Assembly (NCBI GenBank): GCA_903915775.1
Contig: CAIWUD010000355.1
Coordinates: 1-37,264 of the forward strand
Direction: 5' to 3'
DNA from: an uncultured Chloroflexota bacterium
GTDB lineage: Bacteria; Chloroflexota; Chloroflexia; Chloroflexales; Chloroflexaceae
Length of the DNA stretch: 37,264 bases
The position numbers were made by a program, and so were the translations under genes. This document shows, one piece after another, positions 1 through 8,000 of this stretch; positions within the stretch are counted from its first letter, which is position 1; every line of letters starts with the position of its first letter. Under the pieces are notes generated by a model that was not told the origin of the DNA, made no database searches, and saw only the letters and a list, made by a program, of their open reading frames with translations.

Positions 1-4
1 CGGT

Positions 5-271
5 TCATGCCCACTCCCACTCGGAATCGTCCCAATCGGTTGGTGGTGGAGTCGCATCGAGCAGGGTGTCGTCGCCCTGCGCCGCCATCTGGCGGAACTG
101 CACGGACCAGGCGGCCCGCGGTGCACCACTTGGGCGAACGATGAGTTGGGCTCCTTGGATCTCGATCTCGATGTCGTCTGTTAAGCCGACTTGGTCGCGG
201 ACGGTCTTCGGGATACGGATTCCGTGCGAGTTGCCAATGCGAATCAGACGTGTCTTGATAACCGTACTCAT
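5..271 (-). CDS. AbrB/MazE-family antitoxin (SpoVT-AbrB fold)
   Basis: Protein MSTVIKTRLIRIGNSHGIRIPKTVRDQVGLTDDIEIEI has the typical MazE/AbrB N-terminus. The stop overlaps an ATG (ATGA at 5-8, - strand), implying a coupled downstream gene just outside the window. Confidence 0.88.
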   Translation of the reverse strand: MSTVIKTRLIRIGNSHGIRIPKTVRDQVGLTDDIEIEIQGAQLIVRPSGAPRAAWSVQFRQMAAQGDDTLLDATPPPTDWDDSEWEWA

Positions 272-299
272 ATCACAGCTCCCTGACTACAGTAGATAC

Positions 300-328
300 A
301 TTGTAATTACGTTGACTGGTGTTGTCAA
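300..328 (-). promoter_or_regulatory. sigma70-type promoter for the MazE-like gene
   Basis: On the - strand: TTGACA (328-323), 17 bp spacer, TACAAT (305-300), ~30 bp upstream of the ATG at 271. Confidence 0.75.
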
Positions 329-493
329 GTGCAGCGGCTGTGGTAACTATTCACCCTTCTCCCTGGCGGAACTCGATCGACTGACGGAGATGGGTGGCAT
401 CAGCAGGGTTAGGGAACAGATAGCAGATTTGCCATGATCAGTGCTCATTTGCGCGTGGCTTCTCCAGTATACTTGATCGTGACCGGAAGATAA

Positions 494-643
494 AGCGCGT
501 ACCTGTTCACAATCCGGGTAGCTAACGACTGGGCAACCACGGGGGGTTACCCGTACGGAGGGGGCCACGATGGCGAGACGCTCTCGCTCCGAGAGAAGTG
601 TGAACAGGTACTGAAGCGCTGGTACTTGCTCTAGTAGGGCAAG
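494..643 (+). other. Structured leader or candidate ncRNA upstream of the sigma/helicase operon
   Basis: Perfect 13-bp inverted repeat GTACCTGTTCACA (499-511)/TGTGAACAGGTAC (599-611), extended by AGCGC (494-498)/GCGCT (616-620) across a 4-nt bulge. It encloses a CTCTCG-CTC-CGAGAG hairpin (581-595) and is followed by a CTTGCTC-TAGTA-GGGCAAG hairpin (625-643). Confidence 0.45.
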
Positions 644-720
644 CGCCATGATGCGCAACTACGAGTCAGTAGTACAACCATTGACAGGGGTACCGATCAA
701 CACTTTGAGGAGAAGCTCAC

Positions 721-936
721 ATGCACGATGATCCACTAAGCCAAACGTCGACCAGATCATCAGATCCTCTACGGGTAACCGTAGTTGATTTTGACATGTC
801 GTTCGGACAACTTATTCTATTTTTAGTGAAGGCCGCTATTGCTGCAGTTCCTGCAGTGATCATTCTTGCCTTCTTAAGTGCTATACTCCTCGGTATATTA
901 GGTGGTATATTAGGTGGCTTAGCTGGACTGATCTAA
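721..936 (+). CDS. Small hydrophobic (transmembrane, glycine-rich C-terminus) peptide, 71 aa
   Basis: GAGGAG Shine-Dalgarno 8 nt before the ATG. Contains the hydrophobic stretch LILFLVKAAIAAVPAVIILAFLSAILLGILGGILGGLAGLI. Lies 28 bp upstream of the large operon gene on the same strand. Confidence 0.65.
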   Translation: MHDDPLSQTSTRSSDPLRVTVVDFDMSFGQLILFLVKAAIAAVPAVIILAFLSAILLGILGGILGGLAGLI

Positions 937-964
937 GCACTATTTCTGTTAGATAGGCTTTGGC

Positions 965-3900
965 ATGGCGACAGAAGCCTCGCTCTTCCCCTGTACCGAC
1001 CTACATACGCTCGAGGAGAGTTTGGCTCAGGAGCTCCCCAATCTTGTCTTGATCGGGGAGCTTCCACTCACCTTTGAACTGTACCATCAGATCACCATGG
1101 AGATCCAGGGTCTGGTAAAACGACAAGGGTTCGCTGATGCGTCCAACATCTTACGCGAGAGATACCCTTGCGTGTTTGCGGTCTTTCTCGTAGCCCATGG
1201 GATCTACAAATACCACGGTGGCAACTACTGGTCTGAGATCATCAACATCACTGGCAGCAAAAGTGTATCTACCTGGGGGCAATTCTTCCTCCAGTTTCTT
1301 TGTCACCATCAACTTCCGCTCTTTCCCGATTCTGGTGGACATGCCTACGTGGCCCCAATCTTGCTCCATGGAGGCATTCCCGACCATAGTCTGCACAACT
1401 TCTTCGAGCATGTCATAGTCCCGCTGAGCGAGAGCATGGCAGAGAGCGATACAGACATCAGGGTATCGCTATACGACATGATCCTCGAAGCAATCCAACA
1501 TGCACCTATCAACCGCCCGATCAAGCGCTTTTTGACTTATGGCGGAGCCGTAGCACGCGACTTTGTTCATCGCGTGCTCGATCTTCACCGTACCTATGTT
1601 GAACACCAACACGTACCTGAGCGGTTGAAGGTTGGCCTACCGCAGCGGGTCATTGACAGCTACACCAGATGGGCAGAGCGACGTCGATCCCGAAGCAACA
1701 CTCCCATGCTCCGCCTTCGCAGACCAGAGGTATGGTTTGACCGGTGGGGTGATGGGGTGCTTCTAGATTTCCCAGCAGAGCGCCTTTCAGGCATGGAGCG
1801 ACCAGAAGGTAGTTGGCGTGTTCAGAGCGGCCAAGCTACACAGTTGTGCCGGGTCGCAGTCTCGGCGGTAAATGACGCATGGGAGACCGTACCGGGCCGC
1901 ATACCACTCGATCCAGCCACCAGATATGAGGTACAGTTTCGAAGCGGCAGTACTATGCTACGCTCCTGGTCAATTATCCCTAGTTGCATAGACGAACCAC
2001 TGCTCGTATTTGATGCAGATACGGGATCGCTCATCCCGATCCACAGGGCGCTCCCTGCCAGAACACTCTGGCTACTGGTTCGTACTGACGCAATCGTCAG
2101 TGTCACCCAGGGTGAGCAACGTGATCAACCGATAGAACTCGATGGCACTTGGAGTAGCTTTCGACTTGAGCACTGGGATCTCAGCCGGGCAACCGAGATA
2201 CGTATCAACTCTGTTACGCTACCCATCCTACCTGACGAGCGTGCACTACGACCTCAGCTTACTGGCGGCAAGCTCATTGACCTCGGCCTGCGCACAGTCG
2301 ACCTACCGATCTACGAGCAGCAGCCACCAAAGATCGCCATTCCGATACCACCACAATACACTGCTATTCAGGAGCTTGGCCGGTGGCGATTCACTTTGCG
2401 GGTCAGTGAGCGACTTGTCTGCCAGCAAGAGCCACTAACCAACCTTCAACGGGCCATAACAGTGACAGATGCTAGCTTGTTCATCGACCTAGACAAGCTA
2501 AGTCAGACGATCTTTGGCCATTTCGTCATTACACTGCGCGGTCCACTCGGTCGCGATAGCAACTTTGAGTTTGGCCTAGTAGCACAAATACACGTATCAG
2601 GACACGACAAGCTACGTGTGGCTGAAAGACCCGATCAACTCCCTGTTGGTGTGTTACAGATCGCGGCCCATCCCGACCTAGAGGTCGTTGCCAGCGACGT
2701 GCTGCTTCGGGTCACTGAGCAACAGCCTGGGCTATTCACGGTTATTGCCCCACCCCAGGTCGTACTAGCTCGGCTTGCGATACGCTCACGTAGTAATCCT
2801 GGACGGGAACTACCGCTTACCGTACCGCTGCCACAACTGTGCTGGACCCTGACCGAACAAGAGATGCGCTGGTCGAGCAACCCAATGTGTTGTGCACAAG
2901 CCTGGCTTGATCATACTGAGGCACCGGAGTTGCTATTGCGACTTGATCCACCGCTACAACTCGTCACCCTCCCAAAAATCAGGCTCATGATCCGCAGTTC
3001 GCTTGAACCACATATTCAGCACGATCTTCAAGCCCGTGGCAACGCGATGCGTGGTTGGAGTTTCGCACTCCGAACGGCACGAGATACGATCCGCAATAGC
3101 CATAGTCCATCGCTCATCGCGCTCCTGAGCGTTGCCGATCTGTTGGACATCTGCAAACCGACCTCACTGCCTATTCTGACCATTGTCCAGAGTCTTGATA
3201 TCAGACACATACACGTTGAAGTGACCGAACGGCAAACGTATTGGGATATTCGAGCGACATGGGAGCAGAGCCGGCACATTACCGGCATGGCACTCAGTTT
3301 CTGGCCACTCTGGCAACCTTGGCGCCCGGCAATCCACTTCCCGATCCCCAATGAGAGCATAAATCGCTTTGTTCAGCGCGTGGATCGGGGCGACTTACCA
3401 CCAGGACGCTACCGAGTTAACGTGAACATCATCAACCCATGGTCGTCCACAGAACTCCTGCGGCCGGAACGTTGGGAGGGAGGTGGGTATGATATAGGCA
3501 TTGGTGAGCGTGCCGCAAGAGCATTGGCCAAAATCACGGATACCGTACAAGGTGCAATGAGCGCACTACTCTGCGCTCCTGATGCCGACATGGCAGCACG
3601 TGCCGTGCAACGTATCTGTACAGCGAGCAGCAGTGACAGCACGGCTGAGGATTTTCTTCAGACTCTGGCGATTCTCACAGAGCATGGTGAAGAGCAGACG
3701 TGGATCACCGATCAGCAGTGGCAGGGTTTCACTACTCTGGCGAGTTTCACGCATACGATAGGTTTGGAACTGCTCCAGGCCATGTTGGGCGATCGCGAGC
3801 GTTTCGCACCAACGACCTGGAAGAGAATCACTAATTGTCTAGAGCTGCTCTACCCCGAGCTCGCCGCTTGTTGTGACCAGACAGGGCGGTCGGGTCTTGT

Positions 3901-4969
3901 GTGGTATAGCCAACTAGATCCCATCCTTAGCCAGGCCCATGCCTCCTCTGAAGCACGTGCTGCCATGATTGCATGGCTTGACGATCATGATCTCCTTCCC
4001 GTTGCTGCCAATCTACAGCCTGAACGTTCCCATCTCGTAGATGATCCAGATAGCGTCCCACCCATTCCTAAAGGTCTCCTTCGTGATCCGTATGCCATCT
4101 ACCTGAGTCAGATTGGTCAGATCTCCCTGCTCAATGAAGACGAGGAACGAACTATTACCCGTCTGGTTGCCGAAGGTTACCGCGCGCAGAGGGAGTTGCG
4201 TACGCTCGCTGTAAGCCCTCAACGTACCAAGGCATTGCGGCAGATTGCCGAGGTAGGCCAGAGAGCACGTATTCAACTCATCAACGCGAACCTACGCCTT
4301 GTCGTCAGCTATGCGAAGCGCTACCTCAACCGTGGATTAAGCAACCTTGACTTAGTTCAGGAAGGAAATATTGGGCTGATGCGTGCGGTGGAGAAGTTCG
4401 ATCCTACACGCAACACTCGCTTTTCAACCTATGCAACTTGGTGGATTGAACAGGCCCTGCGTCGAGCAATTGCTGATCGAAGTCGCCTGATCCGTCTGCC
4501 TGTTCACCTTTATGACCAGATTGTTAGGATCAAACAGATGCAGAGCCAGTTAACTCAGCAACTCGGTCGTGAACCAACCGAGCGTGAAGTAGCCACTGCT
4601 CTAGATATCGATGAGTACAGGGTGATCAAGTCGCTCGGGTATGCTCAAGAACCAGACTCGCTTGATCGACCAGTTGGGGAAGAGGGTGATTCGCGGCTAG
4701 GTGATCTCATCCCTGATCACCTGGCTTCATCCATCGATGATGCGATCGATGCTGAGATCTTCTGCGCAGAGATAGATACATTACTCTCGTCGCTTTCAGA
4801 TCGCGAACGTCGAGTAGTTGAACTGCGCTGTGGACTCATTGATGAGCAGGAACACACACTTGAAGAGATTGGCAAATACCTTGGTGTAACCCGCGAGCGC
4901 GTTCGACAGATCGAGGTCAGTGTATACCGGAAACTCAGGAAATCACTCAAGCAAGTTATCGAAAGATAG
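965..4969 (+). CDS. Large multidomain protein with a complete C-terminal sigma-70 family factor domain (regions 1.2-4 at ~4085-4966)
   Basis: 1334-aa ORF. C-terminus has DPYAIYLSQIG (1.2), NANLRLVVSYAKRYLNRGLSNLDLVQEGNIGLMRAVEKFDPTRNTRFSTYATWWIEQALRRAIADRSRLIRLPVHL (2), and LSDRERRVVELRCGL...TLEEIGKYLGVTRERVRQIE (4.1/4.2). The N-terminal ~1040 aa has a YHGGNYWSEI...PILLHGGIP segment followed by beta-rich regions of no family I can name. Confidence 0.93.
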   Translation: MATEASLFPCTDLHTLEESLAQELPNLVLIGELPLTFELYHQITMEIQGLVKRQGFADASNILRERYPCVFAVFLVAHGIYKYHGGNYWSEIINITGSKSVSTWGQFFLQFLCHHQLPLFPDSGGHAYVAPILLHGGIPDHSLHNFFEHVIVPLSESMAESDTDIRVSLYDMILEAIQHAPINRPIKRFLTYGGAVARDFVHRVLDLHRTYVEHQHVPERLKVGLPQRVIDSYTRWAERRRSRSNTPMLRLRRPEVWFDRWGDGVLLDFPAERLSGMERPEGSWRVQSGQATQLCRVAVSAVNDAWETVPGRIPLDPATRYEVQFRSGSTMLRSWSIIPSCIDEPLLVFDADTGSLIPIHRALPARTLWLLVRTDAIVSVTQGEQRDQPIELDGTWSSFRLEHWDLSRATEIRINSVTLPILPDERALRPQLTGGKLIDLGLRTVDLPIYEQQPPKIAIPIPPQYTAIQELGRWRFTLRVSERLVCQQEPLTNLQRAITVTDASLFIDLDKLSQTIFGHFVITLRGPLGRDSNFEFGLVAQIHVSGHDKLRVAERPDQLPVGVLQIAAHPDLEVVASDVLLRVTEQQPGLFTVIAPPQVVLARLAIRSRSNPGRELPLTVPLPQLCWTLTEQEMRWSSNPMCCAQAWLDHTEAPELLLRLDPPLQLVTLPKIRLMIRSSLEPHIQHDLQARGNAMRGWSFALRTARDTIRNSHSPSLIALLSVADLLDICKPTSLPILTIVQSLDIRHIHVEVTERQTYWDIRATWEQSRHITGMALSFWPLWQPWRPAIHFPIPNESINRFVQRVDRGDLPPGRYRVNVNIINPWSSTELLRPERWEGGGYDIGIGERAARALAKITDTVQGAMSALLCAPDADMAARAVQRICTASSSDSTAEDFLQTLAILTEHGEEQTWITDQQWQGFTTLASFTHTIGLELLQAMLGDRERFAPTTWKRITNCLELLYPELAACCDQTGRSGLVWYSQLDPILSQAHASSEARAAMIAWLDDHDLLPVAANLQPERSHLVDDPDSVPPIPKGLLRDPYAIYLSQIGQISLLNEDEERTITRLVAEGYRAQRELRTLAVSPQRTKALRQIAEVGQRARIQLINANLRLVVSYAKRYLNRGLSNLDLVQEGNIGLMRAVEKFDPTRNTRFSTYATWWIEQALRRAIADRSRLIRLPVHLYDQIVRIKQMQSQLTQQLGREPTEREVATALDIDEYRVIKSLGYAQEPDSLDRPVGEEGDSRLGDLIPDHLASSIDDAIDAEIFCAEIDTLLSSLSDRERRVVELRCGLIDEQEHTLEEIGKYLGVTRERVRQIEVSVYRKLRKSLKQVIER

Positions 4970-5011
4970 CTACAGCAAATCAATCATCGGCTAACAGCAA
5001 GGACGTACGCC

Positions 5012-8000
5012 ATGCAGCGTCTCCACCCGCTCCACACCACAAACCAAATCCGCGACACCTACCTGCGGTACCTCTCAACCATCTACCCCTTTCGCAACCC
5101 GCAACTCCACGAGGCGTTCCAGGTAGCACTCACCGAGCCAGAGCGACTAGTGAAAGGGCCGCTGCTTGAGACATCGCCACCATTTCAGCCAGGTCGCACC
5201 ATCGAGCAACTCGTAGCCCACGGTCTGCTTCACCCGCTCTTCCAAGCATTGTGCTCTGATACGCTTCCGTGGGATCGCCCACTCCACATGCACCAGGATC
5301 GGGCTGTAACCCATGTCATCCGCCATGAGCGCAACGTGATCGTTGCTACCGGTACTGGATCGGGCAAGACGGAGAGTTTTCTCTTACCAATCCTTGACGC
5401 GCTCCTCCGTGAGCAGGCTGCTGGAACGCTCAGCGAGCCAGGGGTACGCGCACTCCTGCTCTACCCCATGAACGCACTGGCCAACGACCAACTGAAGCGT
5501 CTCCGCCGAGTCGTGGAGCACTATCCGGCAATCACCTTCGGTCGTTATACCGGAGAAACCCGAGAGACCTTCGAGAGTGCGCGTGATGACTTCTACCATC
5601 AGTTCCCGGGAGAAACACTGCTCCCTCATGAGCTTATCAGTCGCGAGCAACTCCGTGAGACCCCACCACACATTTTACTGACCAACTACGCAATGCTGGA
5701 GTACCTCCTGCTACGTCCTGAGGATTGTGAGTTCTTTGATGGTCCAACGGGTGGGAAGTGGCGGTTCATTGTCCTCGACGAGGCGCACACCTATGATGGC
5801 GCCAGTGGTATCGAGATCGCGATGTTACTACGCCGGCTGAAGGATCGTGTTGTCGGGAGTCAGATCGGCAGGATCCGTTGTATCGCTACTAGTGCCACAC
5901 TGGGCCGTGGACGAGCAGACTTCCCGATGGCAGTTCAGTTTGCCACCAAACTGTTCGGCGAACCTTTTGAGTGGATCGAGGACTCGGGGGAGCGTCAAGA
6001 TATTATTGAGGCAACTCCGATCCCGATCGCTGATCTTGGCTCAGTATGGGGGGAGGGACCCCCGCAACTCTACCAAGATCTTTGCACCATGCTGGAGGAG
6101 AGAACCGAAGGGTCTTCCCTCAAGTTAACCCACTTGATCGCTGTCGCTCGAAAACATCTTCCGCCCCAGATAGTCAACGAGGCCCAGACAACTGCAGCCT
6201 GGTTACACTATGCTGGTGGTACGGCAGAGGCTGCCGCTACGTCAGATGCGATTGACGGATTCCTCTTCTCGATTCTGCGCGGTGATACTAGGCTACGCCA
6301 CCTACGCCGTCTCCTTGGCGAACGCCCCTGGATGATGAGCGAGCTTGCAACCACCATATTCCCCGATCAGCACGATGCTCAGGATCGACTAATCGATCTC
6401 ATCGACCTTGCCGTACGAGCACGTGCACAGCATGCCACCCAGACACTACTCCCTGCACGTTACCACCTGTTTGCACGAGCGCTTGAGGGTGCCTTCGCCT
6501 GTTTGAACCATGAAGGGCATGCTGACAGACGTCCACGTATCTTCCTCAATCGGTATGCCCACTGTCCCGAGTGCAACGCTCAAGTGGTTGAGCTTGCTAG
6601 TTGCACGCGCTGTGGTGCAAGCTATATCGTAGGGAAGATTACAACGGGTAGTGCTGGGGCAACTACCTCTAACCCGGTCAAGCAACTTCACGATCTGAGC
6701 TCTGAAGACGGCACGCCGGTCTGCCTGCTGATCCAGCAACTTCCTGTAAGCGATGATGAGGATGAAGCGGTAGTTGCGAACGACGACTCCACGCTCTCCG
6801 CAGGGCAAGGCTTCCACACCCTTTGCCTTCGTTGCGGTACCCTGAGTGACCGCGATCATGCGCAGTGCCAATGTGGGGTTCAGGCGGCTGCGCTCCCCGT
6901 AACCCCGGCTCCCCTCAATGATCAGCACCTACCAAGAGTCTGTCTCTCCTGTGCGACACGGAACCATGGCAGTCTGATCTACCGATTTCTGACCGGCCAG
7001 GATGCTCCTGTCAGCGTACTCGCCACAGCGCTCTACCAGCACTTACCACCATCACGTAACGAAGAGGAACAGCACTTACCGGGTGCAGGGCGCAAACTCC
7101 TCATCTTCTCCGATAGTCGGCAGGACGCGGCATTTTTTGCCCCCTACCTCGAGCGCACGTACCAGCAACTGCTCCGGCGACGGCTGATCCTCAAGGCGCT
7201 CTCCGAGGATCCTCATGGCCGAGCTGGCCATCTACGTCTGCAGGATATTGTACGACTTGTGCAGCTTCAGGCTGAGCGAGCCAGTATGTTCACTCCTGAT
7301 CAGAGCAACGTCTATCGGTGCCGCATCGTCACCACCTGGCTCATGCAAGAGTTGATCACGCTAGACCGCAGAATCGGACTGGAAGGGATAGGCCTGCTCC
7401 AGTTTCGACTGGTACGTCCAGATGGTTGGCGTGCACCGACAGCACTCACTCAAGCACCGTGGTATTTGACCGATGATGAGGCTTGGGCGTTGATCGCCCT
7501 GCTGCTTGATACCCTTCGTCAGCAAGGTGCTACGACCTTCCCAGAGGATGTCGATCCGCGAAGTGAGGAGTTCGCCCCACGTAATCGCCCTATCTACATA
7601 CGGGGTTCCGGCTCGGATACCAGTGCTGGCATCCTGAGTTGGACACCAGTCCGTGGACGTAATCAGCGGCGCTACGACATCCTCAATCGCCTACTACAAC
7701 GCATAGCCCCCGAACTCGAAAGATCCGTCCGTGAGCACCAGGTCCTTCAGGCACTTGATGGGATCTGGCATGATCACCTGAGCTCCTCGCGCTCCGTATG
7801 GCGTAACCATCTGGTGTCCACACCGCTCAAGCGAGAGGGGATTGTCTATCAGTTGAGCCACCAGTTCTGGGATCTGGTGCCATCGTCGATCGCTTCGCTG
7901 TATCGCTGTGATACCTGCACCATGGTTACATCGCTCTCCGTGCGTGATCTCTGCCCTACCAACGGTTGTAGTGGACGCCTAACGCCGGTTGACCTTCACC

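Noticed and set aside
347-658. 103-aa - strand ORF over the leader
   Set aside because: No recognisable motif or ribosome-binding site; the interval is better explained by nested inverted repeats.
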